From Takakia lepidozioides (lineage: Eukaryota; Streptophyta; Takakiopsida; Takakiales; Takakiaceae): a DNA stretch of 64,000 nucleotides. Shown one piece after another: positions 10,825-23,230 of this stretch (positions are counted from its first letter, which is position 1; each line of letters starts with the position of its first letter). The notes under the pieces are model-generated. The model was given only the letters and a program-made list of their open reading frames with translations. It made no database searches and was not told the DNA's origin. Where the stretch lies: positions 85,662,756-85,726,755 of the forward strand of contig CM060731.1 in assembly GCA_030704615.1 (NCBI GenBank), in the 5' to 3' direction. The position numbers and the translations under genes are program-made.

Positions 10825-13800
10825 ATGGGATTCATCGTAGGGATACTGTTTGGATTTCTGGTGGGAGTGGCGATAGTGGCAGGGCTAGACTTCGCTATGC
10901 AATTTCGGAGCCGAAAGAGAATCCTGAAGGTGCCCAGGTTCCTCATTTTTTCTCCTCCTAACCGTGGTTTGTTTCCATGACATCATTCAGAAGTTCCAAC
11001 CTTCGTTTTCTTCGGGGAGATTACTAAACTTATGATATACTTCAGAGTGCATGAGGTTTAGCTTGTTCGTGTCTGGTTGAATTCTTCTAGGCAAGTGGAA
11101 GATGCACAGTGTCGAGGTAAGGAGATTCTTTCAACCTAGAATCGCATTGTGAGAGCTGAAATGTTTTGTCATCAAGGAGGCATCTTTGTTCTATTATAGT
11201 CCGGTTACCCACTAAAAGCTCCATGTGGCCACATAAATCGTAGCCAAAGGCATCTACCAGATGCCTGTGCCAGGTGATGTTCGAGATAGGTACACTGTGA
11301 GGGAGACAGGAAATGTACGCACTTGGAGGGACGTCATGAACAAGTGAGAGTATGGAGGGTGAGAGAAATACCTGGTATGGGAATGTAGGAGGGAATTTCT
11401 ACGGATATACCAAATGTGTGAGGGTCATCCATTGACGAAGGAGGCACATGGAATAGCAAACAGAAATGCCTGTTGCTGGAAAGTACTACAGAATGTGTTT
11501 TATAGATATATAGCAAGTATGTGGGAGTTATCCACTGTGAATCAAAGCTTGGTGAAAGCTGTACCACAAGCACTTCGTCAATTTCTCCAGTTTCAGTCTA
11601 GCACTCCCAGCTGGATTTCCTTGAAAAGATCGCATTTTTTTCTTATCCAAGATTTGCCATTCGTATTATACTAAAAATGCACGGTATGTGCAAGTCACTT
11701 GGAAATCAAGAAAAATGTACTGAGTGTCGAGGTGAAAATGGTTCAGTGCAAGACAGTGGAACAAGGTCAGCAGCGAGGTGTAATCTTATTGCATCTTGTG
11801 TTAGTCTACGTAGAATGCAAGCATCCAATGGGCATGGCATGAGACCTTTTGTATACTATGGCGACTAATCTTCAGCATCAATTGCTTCTTTTGAAAAAAA
11901 GGCGGCAGGTGTTCAACGCCTGGGATGGATTCAACTAGAGGAGTTAAGAAAGCTCTGTGGTACCAGCTATCCTTCTTGGATCTCATTTCCTACCTTTGAG
12001 AAGGTAACCACTGCTTCCGATTCCCCCCTACCCCTCCATTCCTCCCTCTGCCCCAAGTTGTGTATACAAGGCTATGGCAAGCAACTGTAATGGGGACATC
12101 TCTGGGTCTCTGTCTCTCTTTTTGACTCTTATGAAATTAATTTCTTCTCGTTGTCATTGGAGAGTCCCCCTTCCCTCCTTTTCCTTTCCCAGCCTAAAAT
12201 TTGTCAACTTTCTCTCGCCGGCCAGCTTTTCTCTTCTCTGTGGCTATACTGAAGCTCAGGTCTGGCTAGTTGTTTTGTCAGTGTGATCTGACAGTTTCTT
12301 ATTTCTCATGTCACCTGATAAATTTCATCTCTGCCTTGTTTTGTGTGCAAGTTCGATTACCAGTGACCTGCTCATATGTAGTTGTGCTTACAGTTTTGAC
12401 AAGTCCAGCTCAATTTTGCAGGTTAAATGGTTGAACAAAAACCTTGAGAAAATTTGGCCATCTGTGACAGCGGTATGAAGTTACACATCTGGGCACACCT
12501 TTTCATTTGCTCTTCAATTCCATTTGAACTAGAAAATTTGGTGATAGCAACAGAGAATATGCAGATGTTGCAAGTTATAGGTACTTGGATTTGCTTGACC
12601 AATACTTTTGATCACTGTACAATTCTGTTTTTAGATGTCAATAATGTTCTCTTGTAGGGTTGGTATTTCAAAGCATGTGTTGCTGATTTTCTTTCTATAG
12701 GAGGGAGTATGGAAGGAGAGGAAGCTTGACGCACCTTGAGATAGGATATCTAGGAAGAGGAAGAACTGTAGCATGAAAAATTGATGTAGTTCTTACATTA
12801 ATTGTTTATGCATAGCCTTCTAGCATATAACATATAGAGAAACGGTATCTGCAGGGAGCTGAAGAGTTGATAAGAGAAACTGTTGAACCAATGTTGGAGG
12901 CATACCGGCCTATGGGAATCAACTCGTTGAAGTTCGAGAAACTGACGCTTGGTACTGTCGCTCCAAAAATTGATGGTGAGTGTTATTGGATTGCTGTTGT
13001 GCGTGGTTTTTGGAGATCTGAACATCAAGTTACAGGTGCACTCAAGAATTGGATGGTGAGTGTTATTAGATTTCTTTTTGGCATGGTTTGTACAGGATTC
13101 CAATGTCAAATTGCAAAGGCACTCATTCTTTAAGTGACCCTTGTATTATTATTGACAGCACTGTATCCAACCTGGCAATGCCAATGGTGGTATGAGTTGT
13201 CAGCTTAAGTTTGTAACATCTATTCCATCGGAGAATATAAACGAAGACCTGTTGTTTGTAAGCCCTTTGCCTACTGTGCATTGTAGACATCATTTGACTG
13301 GGATATTGGCTCGCAGGAATTAGTGTCCAGAGCTTACGCAAGAGCCAAGTTATCATGGACTTGGAATTTCTGTGGGGCGGGAATCCTAGCATCATTCTTG
13401 GGGTCCAGCCTGTTGTTGGTCCAGCATTGCCTGTCCAGGTACCTAATGAATCTGGTTGCTCTGTGATCTAACATACCTCAGCTTGAAATTTCAGGTAGCA
13501 ACAACTGTGTGCAGTGTGTTGAAATAAAAACTGTTCCTCCCAAGTATAACAATGGGGATTTTCTTTGTAATATGTTGGTAGGCTAGACATTTTTGAATTG
13601 CCTTGTTTCCATGCAGGGTCTCTTGCTAAACTCATCCTTTTTCCTGCATCTTCACGCGGGAAGTTTGGTAGACTAGATTACCTTTTAGGGCCTTCGGTTG
13701 TAGGTTATGAAGGGAGCATTGAAAGTATGTTGTTCATTGGACTTAACCGCTGTCTATGAATGTTGTGTTTGACATTTTTTGCAGTTGAAAGATTTATCCT

Positions 13801-16329
13801 TCTTTGCAACAGTTCGAGTGATGTTTCAACTATCAGAGGAGATCCCTTGCATCTCAGCTGTTGTGGTTGCACTTTTAGCCAAGGTAAATGTGATAGGCAG
13901 TGGATCGACTTATGTTGGTTCAATTCAGGAATGGTTAATTGTGTACCAAATTTCCCTGTCTATCTGTATTTTCCCATCGTTGACACTGAATAGACCCTAT
14001 GCATCCAGTTTCTTTTACTCATTTCCTCTTGATGCAATCTCTACTCCCTTTCTTATACACTTGTGACAAAGGATCTTATAAATGTTGGACTGGTCACCTG
14101 CAGCCTGTGCCACAAATAAAGTACACTCTGAAAGTCATAGGAGGCAGCATGGGAGCGATTCCTGGCCTGAGCCAGATGATCGATGTAAGTAGTAGTGACA
14201 TCAATCCTTCCATAGTGTTGTTTCTTCAAGTATCGCAATACAGGTCGTCGTCGCTCTTCCTTGATGGTGATCAATTACAGAAGACCCTGACAGAGTAGTG
14301 AGACAGAGTAGACATGTTTGTGGGGAATGTGATGGTTTCTCTGCCACTGAACTATGTGCACGGTATCTTAAGAGAGAGAAAGAGAAAGATGTTATTCTCT
14401 TTAAGGAGTGTAACCAGCTGTTGTGCATCTGCTGATGGTCTGGCACACTTTTCTCTCTGTAGGACTTGGTCCAAAGTCTTGTGGTTGATCAAATGCAATG
14501 GCCACACAGAATTGTTGTCCCCATTGGCAATGTACCTCCAGATGTTATGAGGTGTGTGCATCTATCTCTCCCTATCTTTTGACCCCATCCATCGAACTAA
14601 GCAACTAAGAGTGCAGTGTTGAGGGTTGCCCAAGAGTTTTAAGTGCAGTATGAGACGTCCATACTGTCCACTTTGGGGTGTGATGGATGGTGGTTTTGAG
14701 AGAGTAAGAAGCTCGTGTCTTTCCTGGGAGGCAAGCTGCAAAGTTGGACCACCTTAGAACTTTTCTGAAGGTGGATGTCATTCAACTCTTGCAAGGTGGT
14801 TATGTGCTACCACATGTAACAGATCACTATATATGATCTCAGAATTACGGGTTAGCAACTTTAAGGAGACCTGTTTCTTAGGCATTATCGCTATAAATGC
14901 AAGCTGTACTTGCAGTCTGAAGTAAGGTATTAATTCTCTGTTCATGGGTGGCGGCAGCAACTTGGAGCTTATGCTGCAGGGCTGTCTGACTGTGACAGTA
15001 GTACGGGCCACTAACCTGAAGAACAAGGAGATGGTTGGGAAGTCAGATCCATATGTTGTCCTGTATGTACGAGTACTTTTCAAAGAGAGAACACGAACGA
15101 TTGATGACAACCTCAACCCGGAGTTTAACGAATTCTTTAAGTTGAATGTCGAGGACCAAGAAACACAGTCTCTAGTTCTGCATGTTTGTATCCCCCCACC
15201 CTGCCCCCCCTCTCACTCTGCCCATGTAAGAGATGTAGAGTTTGTGTCTTCTCTTTTTTCTGTTTCTCTGTGGAGTCCATGCCTCTTCAAGGGGTGACTC
15301 TGGCCTAACCTTGGCTTTATAACTGAGTAATCATTTTGAGATGGGGGCTCTTCTGCAATTTATAATGAGGAGGGTAGTCCCAGTAGCATTGCGAACAAAT
15401 ACAGATAAGGATGTGAAGGGCTCTATCAAAATTTCACCCCGGTTTTCATAGCTTATGATCATCAGTCATCATCCATCTCAACATGGAAAGCTGCTCTGTT
15501 TGAATGGTTATCATTAATTTGTGAACTGATCTGCAGGTCAAGGATCAAGATATAGGAGAGGACAAATCGCTTGGTATTGTGGCAGTTCCGTTGGTGGCCA
15601 TGAAACCTGATGAGTTGACAGAAATGACATTAAAATTATGCTCCTCTTTGGACACAGACAGAGTGAAGAACAAAGGCAATCGTGGCACCCTGATTATCAA
15701 AGTAAGCAAACACATGTTCTCCTATTTAGCTGAAGTCAGAAGCTGAAAGGCAAGGTTTTGTTTCTTAATTCTGGATAACTGCTGAATTTCGTCTTAAATA
15801 GTTTGCTTTCTTGCCTACCAGTGCTTGTTCAGTATTCCCACGAGTTAAAGAGGGAAGTGCAGGCAAAGCACGGGGAGAAATATTTAAGTCATACTTGCAA
15901 CATGAACCCAGTGTTGGATTGATAGAGGTAGGATGACTGGCCGGGTTGGGGTTGATTTTGAAGGACTGATGCTTAATTTCTCGGAGCATAGGAGTAGTCG
16001 TGGTTGCATTCTAACACCTCTTCTACTTACAGGTGAAGTACCATCCCTTTACAAAGGAGGAACAAGTCGCTGCAATGGAGGCTGAGAAAAAGATCATAGA
16101 TGCCAAAGAAAAGGCCAAGGCTGCAGGGCTGATAGGAGGCACGATGGATGCTGTGGGAGGGGGCTTGAAACTTGTCAGTGGTGGCGTTGGTGCTGTGGGC
16201 AGTGGTGTTGGCATGGTGGGGACTGGATTAGGCAAGGCTGGCAAAATGATGACCCGTGGGGTGACTCGACATTTTAGCAGCAATAAGCTCAATGCAAGCC
16301 CAATGCATGAAAATGGATCCTCTAAGTAG
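10825..16329 (+). CDS. CLB1: CLB1/SYT7-like (NTMC2) protein, 11 exons
   Basis: Proposed exons: 10825-10929, 11902-12003, 12422-12472, 12855-12975, 13317-13438, 13785-13883, 14104-14184, 14463-14551, 14958-15183, 15537-15701, 16033-16329. All introns are GT-AG and the phases join to an uninterrupted 485-residue protein. Residues 2-22 form an N-terminal membrane anchor (MGFIVGILFGFLVGVAIVAG). About 60-255 form an SMP lipid-transfer domain (VKWLNKNLEKIWP, RETVEPMLEAYRP, LTLGTVAPKIDG, IPCISAVVVALLAK, QWPHRIVVPIG). About 258-375 form a C2 domain (NLKNKEMVGKSDPYV, NLNPEFNE, VKDQDIGEDKSLG). A Gly/Val-rich tail with AGLIGGTMDAVG follows. This order and these sequences match Arabidopsis CLB1/SYT7; the family tethers ER to other membranes and binds lipid and Ca2+. 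The first loop-1 Asp is replaced, so Ca2+ binding may be weak. Exon 2's acceptor is the least certain. Confidence 0.9.
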
Positions 16330-17990
16330 CAACCATCGTTTGAGCTTGCCAAAATCATCAGTTGATTTCTAACTTTATGGTCGGGTATAACTATTATGGA
16401 GATCAGTGTCTAGAGCAATCTGGGGTGTGCCTATATAAGCCCAGAGGCTGCTACGTAAATGCATGGTACTTTGTTGTCTCATTAAGCCTGAGGGTGGTTT
16501 GAATCACTGGGTGGGAATGTAAGCCAGTGGAACCGCCAAGTTGGAAGGTATGCATTGTTTCCTACAGTGCTTTGGTGTACATTTCATCACAGTTTTGGAA
16601 GTGGGCTGCTCTTGCTATCGTGAGACTTGGAGATGGGAATAGCAAGCACTGCTGTTTTTGGAGCCTGTGCCTCTTCACTGTACTGTACTCCCATGTGTTC
16701 ATCATCGGCAGGTTCATTATTATGGCCATGTGTCGTCGGCATGACTATTTTATGGGGCTTTTCTATGGCGAATTCCGTGAGCTATCTTTTTGCCCAAGTG
16801 GTTTATTGCATGGCTTTGGTAGTTAAGGTTTATGTGTGAGTATTGATAAAGTAGAGAAGGTGAATGTCTCCAGATGTCTTACTTGAAGTTGCACCTGAAA
16901 GGCCATGAATGTAGCATGAGGTGTGCCCATGGTGTGGAGCCTAGCAATACAGAATCTGCCTTAAGAGTTTCCATGTAGAGTTTTGCATGTAAGGGTGTCT
17001 AGGTCTGGATAGAGACTATGGGAGGTAGTCTACACTAGTTGCACATTTGGTTACTTTCATACAGGAGCAACTCAAAGGAATTAGATAGGTCCTTTGGAAT
17101 CAGATCTAGGGGGGACACTGTAAATTACGGAAGCCGATGAATAAGGCTGTGTTTTCCTATGTTGCAAAGTGAGGCCAAGCTACTGATCAGCTTGTTTGTA
17201 GTTGGTTCAACCCCCCCCCCCCCTGCTCTGTAATTATTCATTCATAATGTTAATGACTATCTTTTACTGGATGAGTGAGTTGTCTCGGGGCAAGTATTAG
17301 CTGTATTTTAGTTTGACCTACTAGTTGGCCTCTGCCGTTGTCTCAGGCTCCACTCTAGGGGGTTGTCTTCATAGTTGTGTTGTCTTTCACAAATTTGGTT
17401 TCCTTGGCCATTTAGTGTAGCCGGCGGGAGGCAGGTATACTCCTTGACCCATACCATGTGCAACTAACCCTATAGTGGGCTGGCTTAATCATGTATGGCG
17501 TCCCGTTTGCACCCTCACCATTGTCATCCAGTCTGCACTTCTCACAAGTGAGAACTGAGTTCTCACGCGCGAAAACAGTGAAATCGTCAAAATGGGGGTC
17601 TGTGGACGGTTTGCACTTTCTTCTTTTTTGTCTGCATTTAAAACTTATTTTCCACCCCCTTGTTTCTCCAACTTCACCGTCCGACCCCTTGCCTCCTACC
17701 CCTCGCTGAGATTTCCACCGGTAACCAGCCGGCATACCACTTGCCGGATTGTTGTATTGCCGGTAACTGTCGACTTCCAGATTGTCATTGCCGGCAAAAT
17801 CCAAGTACAATTTTGCAGCGTTTCTCAGCAAACTTTCCCTGCATGCAACTAGCATGCATGTGCTCATGTAATGTATGTACTATGTACCAGTGGCAACCAG
17901 CATATGTGCTCTGGATGAATGGCATCATACCATGGATGACAATGTCCATTGCATTTTGCATCGGCGAGATCGTTTAGAAATATCTCTATG
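16330..17990. other. CLB1 3' flank and spacer
   Basis: This holds the probable 3' UTR of the CLB1-like gene and then unassigned sequence with a C-run at about 17212-17223. A 151-codon minus-strand frame (17412-17867) shows no recognised domain and was not accepted as a gene. The chromovirus fragment starts at about 17990. Confidence 0.4.
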
Positions 17991-18760
17991 GGCTATGCTC
18001 AACAATGGTGGCAGAAACGCCTTCATGACCAAGGTCCAAACCCAGAAACCTTGAGCTGGAGTGGGTTCAAGGAACTTATGAAAAAACAATTTGTGCCCCT
18101 CAATGCGTTCTGGCTCGCCCGAGACAAGATGAGGAATTTGAAGCAAACAGTTGACATTCGGGGATATGTTCAGGCTTTCAATGTGCTGTTGCTCGAAGTC
18201 GTGGATATGGAAAAACCAGAAATGGTCTTCAACTTTGTGGTGGGACTAGCCCCATGGGCCAAGCGGAAGTTGGAGGAGAAGCCACCTAAGACTTTGAACG
18301 AGGTAATTGAAAGGGCTGAATGTTTCTCGGATGTCCATAGGGGCAAAAGACAAGGCCGTACGGAGCTGAACCACAAGAAGACCCAGCGGGAGGGTGACTC
18401 CTTCCGACCGGAAAAGAAGTGGGATAGACCACGCGGTGACAATGGCACATGGAAATCGAAGGGAGGGCCTTCACACGTCAAGGCGGCACCCGATGCTCCG
18501 AAAGAAAAATCAGGTGCGGCGGCTTATGGCGGATAGAAGGTAACCTTCGATGGAGTGTGCTTTAATTGCGGGGAGCCCGGGCACATGGCCAAGAAGTGCG
18601 CGAAATCCCGACAATTGAACGTGACTCGGGCGACCACGGAGCTGTCCGAAGATTCCATCAGCCGCTTGGTGGAAGTGGTGGTCGCCAAGACTTGCAAGGT
18701 AGGCAACTACTCTTGGGAGTTGTATTAGGAGACTGGCGTCCTGCATAAAGGGAGTCAGTT
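17990..18760 (+). pseudogene. Chromovirus Gag with CCHC zinc knuckle (broken)
   Basis: The capsid-like region reads GYAQQWWQKRLHD, then FKELMKKQFVPLNA and DIRGYVQAFNVLLLEV, followed by a basic stretch and the nucleocapsid knuckle CFNCGEPGHMAKKC (CX2CX4HX4C) near 18558-18600. Stops fall at 18535 (TAG where the related copy suggests Gln) and 18727 (TAG before GAGACTGG). Gag packages element RNA in virus-like particles. The N-terminal part is absent. Confidence 0.75.
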
Positions 18761-18761
18761 A

Positions 18762-19245
18762 ATGTTCGTGAGTGGGATAATTTTTGGATCTAACGTGTCG
18801 TTGTTGGTGGACACAGGAGTGTCGCATTCCTTTATGACACCGGCAACGGCACAGAAACTGGGCCTCCCGACAAGTGATGTGGGGGCCTCTATTGATGCGT
18901 TTTGCCAAAAGAGAACCACAACTAGCGACGAGGTTGGCGTTCGATGTTCTTCTTCAGCTGGGGAGTTGGGAGGGACGTGATAACTTCACCATTTGCGAGA
19001 TCGATGGAGTGGATCTCATTTTGGGGATGACCTTTCTGAGCAAATCCGGAGCGGTCATAGATGGCCACAAGTGAATAGTCACGCTACCGTGTGGGAATGG
19101 TGGCAAAGTTTTATGGGTTTAAAAAATGCCCAACCGAGTGGGAGGGCAAATAAACCTGCTGTCAGCAAAGGAGTGGGCCGTGGAGGAGCCACACGAGCCC
19201 CAGTTTTTGCTTTACGTAAGACAAGTGAAAGGAGAAGTCGATAGG
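18762..19245 (+). pseudogene. Chromovirus aspartic protease (broken)
   Basis: The retropepsin active site reads LLVDTGVSHSFM (D-T-G retained) at about 18800-18835. Further on, TICEIDGVDLILGMTFLSK matches the protease C-terminal half, but it lies in a different frame, so a frameshift separates them near 18880. A TGA follows at about 19072. The minus-strand copy at 29.2-30.1 kb has the same order with DTEAS at the active site. Confidence 0.7.
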
Positions 19246-19259
19246 GAGCCGAGCCGAGA

Positions 19260-20048
19260 TTGGATCAAGGGGATCTTGGAGAATACCAGGATGTGATGCC
19301 AGAGGACTTACCAAGCGGCTTGCCACCGCGAAGAGGAGTTGACCACAAGATTGAGGTGATATCGGGATCGGAGCCGCCTGCCAAGGCGCCCTACCAGTTG
19401 AGCCACAAAGAGTCGGTCGAGCTGAAGGCTCAGCTCAAGGATCTAATGTCAAAGGGGTACATCCGGCCGAGTAAGTCACCTTACGGAGTCCCGGTGCTAT
19501 TCGCAGATAAGAAGGATGGGACGCTGCAGATGTGTGTCGATTACAGGGCTCTAAATAAGGTGACTATAAAAAACTGGTACCCTTTGCCAAAGATCGACGA
19601 CCTCTTCGATCGGTTGGCAGGAGCAAAGTATTTCAGCCGGATCGATTTGTGCTCCGGCTACCATCAAATCCGAGTGGCAGAAGGAGATGAGGAGAAGACC
19701 GCGTGCATGACAAGATATGGTCCATATGAGTTCTTGGTGATGTCTTTTGGGCTCACCAACGCACCCGCGACCTTTAGCACGCTAATGAACAGCCTTTTCC
19801 ATGATTGGTTGGATGACTTTGTGATCGTGTACATCGACGACATCTTGGTGCACTCGAAAACAAAGGAAGAGCACCTGGAGCACCTGGAGCACCTCAAAAG
19901 GGTGTTCCAGAAATTGCGGGAAGAGAAGCTATATGCAAAAGCTTCAAAGTGCGAATTCGGGGTCACAAAAGTGGAGTTCCTAGGGCATGTGATTACACAA
20001 AATGGGATCAAAATGGATGACAGAAAGGTGAGGGCAATCTTGGACTAG
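19260..20048 (+). CDS. Chromovirus reverse transcriptase domain
   Basis: An open 262-codon segment of Pol. Motifs in order: [63 protein letters not shown], and the catalytic YIDDILVHS. The frame ends at TAG (20046-20048) just before EPPNS, where the family usually has Trp or another sense codon, so this is a nonsense mutation rather than a natural end. RT copies element RNA to DNA. The fragment cannot be autonomous without LTRs. Confidence 0.85.
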   Translation: MDQGDLGEYQDVMPEDLPSGLPPRRGVDHKIEVISGSEPPAKAPYQLSHKESVELKAQLKDLMSKGYIRPSKSPYGVPVLFADKKDGTLQMCVDYRALNKVTIKNWYPLPKIDDLFDRLAGAKYFSRIDLCSGYHQIRVAEGDEEKTACMTRYGPYEFLVMSFGLTNAPATFSTLMNSLFHDWLDDFVIVYIDDILVHSKTKEEHLEHLEHLKRVFQKLREEKLYAKASKCEFGVTKVEFLGHVITQNGIKMDDRKVRAILD

Positions 20049-20630
20049 GAGCCTCCGAACTCGCTCACGGGAGTGCGATCCTTCCTAGGACTCGCCTCCT
20101 ATTACCAAAAGTATGTGAGAAATTTCGCCAAGATCGCGGGGCCGTTGTCAGACCTTCTGTGTAAGTCCAAGGTATGGGTATGGAACATCTTTTGTGGCCA
20201 AGCTTTGCCGAGTTGAAGTAGCGGATGGCGGAAGCTCCAGTCCTGAAAATCCCGGAGTTCGACCGTCCATTTGAGATTCATACAGATGCGTCGGACTTCG
20301 CAATTGGGGGTGTGCTCATGTAGGATGGACGTCCAGTGGCTTACAAAAGTAAGAAACTGAATGAAGTGGAGCGACGGTGGCCTACACACGAGAAAGAAAT
20401 GAAGGCAGTGATGCATTGCCTTGAGCTTTGGCGCCACTATGTTGGTTCCAACCCGGTGAAGGTGTTCACGGACAATGTGACGGTGAAGTATTTTGCCACG
20501 CAGCCTAAGTTGTCCCCAAAATAACTTAGGTGGCAAGACTCTTTGGCAGTGTTCGACGTGGATATACAGTACAAACCGGGATGGGACAATGTGGTGGCCG
20601 ATGCTTTAAGTAGAAAGCAGCAGCTCATGT
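20049..20630 (+). pseudogene. Chromovirus RNase H domain (broken)
   Basis: FEIHTDASDFAIGGVL holds the first Asp, NEVERRWPTHEKEMKAV the Glu, and VFTDN the second Asp. The domain closes with YKPGWDNVVADALSRK. Stops at 20322 (TAG, CAG expected) and 20522 (TAA) break it. It degrades the RNA strand during reverse transcription. Confidence 0.8.
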
Positions 20631-21226
20631 TAGTGTACAAGAGTAAGACGGCGTTCCAAAGGAAGATCCGGAAGGCTTACCGGAAGGATAAGATGACGAA
20701 GTCCGTGATGCAGGATTTGAGGATGGGAGTTAAATCACAGTTCCATTTGCACAATGGACTGCTCCGGTACAAGCAAAAGCGCCTCTACGTGTCGAATGGA
20801 GGGATCAGAGATAGTCTCTTGAGAGAATGCCACGATGGCCCGCTTGCGGGCCACGGCGGAGCCAAGCGCACCGCGGCACTCTTGAAGAAAGAGTATTTCT
20901 GGCCCAAACTGAGGGAGGAGGCCGAGGAGTATGTCAAGACATGCACCACATGCCAACAAAACCGGAGCGAGTATAAAAAGCAAGCGGGGCTGTTACAACC
21001 CTTGCCGATTCCAGAGGGGTCTTGGGAAAGTGTCTCGATGGATTTCATGACTACTATGCCGCTATCAAAAGGATTCGATGCAATCATGGTGGTGGTGGAT
21101 AGGTTCAGTAAAATGGGCCATTTCATTCCCACCAAGGAGACGGCAACGGCGCAGGAGACGGGGCGACTTTACTTCGCCCACGTCTTCAAGCATCATGGAC
21201 TCCTGAAGGGGGTTGCTATTCCATGA
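20631..21226 (+). pseudogene. Chromovirus integrase, 3'-truncated
   Basis: An HHCC zinc-binding N-terminus (HDGPLAGHGGAKRT with CTTCQQNR) leads into the catalytic core, with SMDFMTTMPLS holding the first catalytic Asp and VVVDRFSKMGHFIPT after it. Similarity stops after FKHHGLLKG, so the second Asp, the Glu and the chromodomain are lost. Directly downstream begins GCTCATG-rich repeat DNA. Confidence 0.8.
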
Positions 21227-21950
21227 GCTCATGAGCCCATTAGCGGGCATGCATGAGCCATGAGCCGCCAAGTAACACACTACGAATAACGGCAGGTTTT
21301 TGTTTTAGGAAAAAAACCATAAAATAATCGAAAGTGGTATTTTTTAATACTTTGTGAAGATCAAAATTTGCTTTTCGAAGATTTCCGCGCTCATGCTTGA
21401 AACACTCCGCTCATGATTAACAGTATCCGCTCATGACCGAGAGCCCAAGCTCATGTACCGCCAGCCCAGATCATGGAAAAACTGCATACTGGCCAATAAC
21501 GGCGCCACAATTACCCCACAGGAAGGGGCGCCCGTGGAATTACAATCGAGTTTTCCAGACTCCCAACACGCAATGTGGGCCTGTAACCGTGGATTGTACT
21601 TTTCTAGAACTATAGGCTGGCTGGGGATAACGGCGCCGAAATTGGGCACCGGAAAACCAATAGGCGGCTGAAGGCTCCGGAGTGAAGGCAATAACGGCGC
21701 CAAAATAGAGGACTCGGGGTCCTGCCAGACGCGCAATGTGGACCTGTTATCGTGGATAGTACTTTTCCAAGATTTCACGATTCTCCAGGACTTCAAAATA
21801 AGTGATGTTCCCTGATAACGGCACGGAAATTGGGCACCCATGTCCAGAAGATGTCGGTTGATTTGGCCGCAATGAAGCATCAAAGGCGCCGAAATGTAGG
21901 ACGGTTGACCCCAAAATGGGGCCCGAGACTGGCAATTGCAAACTATGCTG
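21221..21950. repeat. Repeat segment with GCTCATG and GGCGCC words
   Basis: 21226-21265 contains CATGAGC words and 21390-21475 contains the inverse, GCTCATG, around an A/T-rich centre. From 21490 to 21895 the word ATAACGGCGCCGAAATTGGG and variants (AACGGCGCCACAATT, AACGGCGCCAAAAT, GGCGCCGAAATG) recurs about five times. No coding sequence. The break in integrase at 21220 makes this a candidate non-autonomous insertion, or unrelated DNA flanking a truncated copy. Confidence 0.5.
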
Positions 21951-21999
21951 AATCTTGTGGTGTATGTGTGCAATAAATGTACCGACATGTGGAGAAATT

Positions 22000-22345
22000 T
22001 TGAGTTTTGCCCCATACTACGTTGGTGGTGGAGCAATGATATCCAATTTTGCCGTCATTTGTGGGGGCCATTTCATGATCATCGATTGACCGGGTTCCCT
22101 CTTCATGGGATGCATCAGCGCCCACATGATGCATTAAGAGATCCTCCATGGCTTGCACATCCTCCTGGTTAATTCCATGCTCATTGTTGTTGTCACTGTC
22201 ACTATCACTGTCATCGTCATCATCGTCCGGTACCGTGGGGGCGACGTCTCGCCCACGACTCCCGCCTGATGTACTTGGGTTGTTTTTGGATGGGGTGCCA
22301 AGAGAAAAGACCGGGAAGGGATGGACAAAGTCCTGATACGAACAA
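22000..22345 (-). pseudogene. Hypothetical acidic exon
   Basis: The minus-strand frame encodes VHPFPVFSLGTPSKNNPSTS, then an acidic run VPDDDDDDSDSDSDNNN and MEDLLMHHVGADASHE. An acceptor-like CAG lies at the upstream edge (about 22343). No domain is recognised. Acidic linkers of this kind occur beside transposase cores, so it may belong to a decayed transposon. Confidence 0.3.
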
Positions 22346-23230
22346 ATGAACATAGGGACATATATTATAATGTGTCCTTGCAACCATACACTTCATTACA
22401 AGCGAAATGCAAACAACAACCTTCAATGTGTGTGTGCATCAAATATGTCATTTAATAATTACATGTATGTGCGCAACGTACACGCATGCAAAGTTTCAAA
22501 CCCAAACAAAATCATTTGCCCCCCCAATAACGCATTCACCCTATCAACCAATTTTTGTTTATTAATGTGAAAGAAAATCCTCTCATGCCATTGCACCCAA
22601 CAAACGGATGTGGCTCAAGCTTCATTTTTTTCTACATGCGCTTAAATATGTGTGCAACACCTGTACAAAGATCCAGCAGGGGGAATAAATAAATAATTGC
22701 CTCCCCAACGACGCACTCACCCTTGCACCAATTTTGAATTAAATCGAATTTAAATGAATTTAAAATAAATATTTGCATTTAGAAAATATATGATTGCGGT
22801 TTTGAGGGGCGTAATGATTTTATTTTTAGCTCTATTTTGTTCTGCAACATCGGGCTTTGCACCATTACATTCCTGCAAAAAATGGGACAAAAAAAAAATG
22901 GAAAAAAAATAAGTGTGTTTCTAGGGTCACTTTTGCATAACTCTCTATGAAGAGTCTATAACGTTGAAGATAACTCAACTTTGGAGTGCAAATGAGAGAA
23001 CAAAATCTGGTTATGGGTCCAAATGACTTTTGTTTACTCCCAAATTTTGCACGCACTTTGCATATGCTATCATTAAGTATATGGCTTGAAAATGGAATAA
23101 AAAATATATATATCTGCAAGCGAAACACAATTTTCCGTCTCTATGACACGTAGTTGCGTTCAACACTAGAATGACCCATTGAATCAACTTGATTCAAGCT
23201 CATATTTGGTCCGCATGTGCATAAGTATGT
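22346..23230. other. AT-rich spacer
   Basis: A/T-rich DNA with long homopurine and homopyrimidine runs. No coding sequence, repeat structure or RNA gene is recognised. Confidence 0.4.

Larger units (their letters stand above)
17990..21220 (+). mobile_element. Chromovirus (Ty3/gypsy) gag-pol fragment, both ends missing
   Basis: Homology to the minus-strand copy at 30.3-30.8 kb starts abruptly at the codons for GYAQQWWQKRLHD and ends inside integrase at KHHGLLKG. Neither LTR is present, so this is a truncated insertion rather than a complete element. Order on the plus strand is gag, zinc knuckle, protease, reverse transcriptase, RNase H, integrase, the Ty3/gypsy arrangement. Premature stops interrupt gag/NC (18535), NC/PR (18727), PR (19072), RT (20046), RNase H (20322) and the RH-INT linker (20522); several are TAG at likely CAG codons. 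Confidence 0.85.

Noticed and set aside
17412-17867. 151-codon minus-strand ORF
   Set aside because: No recognisable domain, no splice or neighbour support, and it lies in CLB1 3' flanking DNA. Chance ORF is likely.
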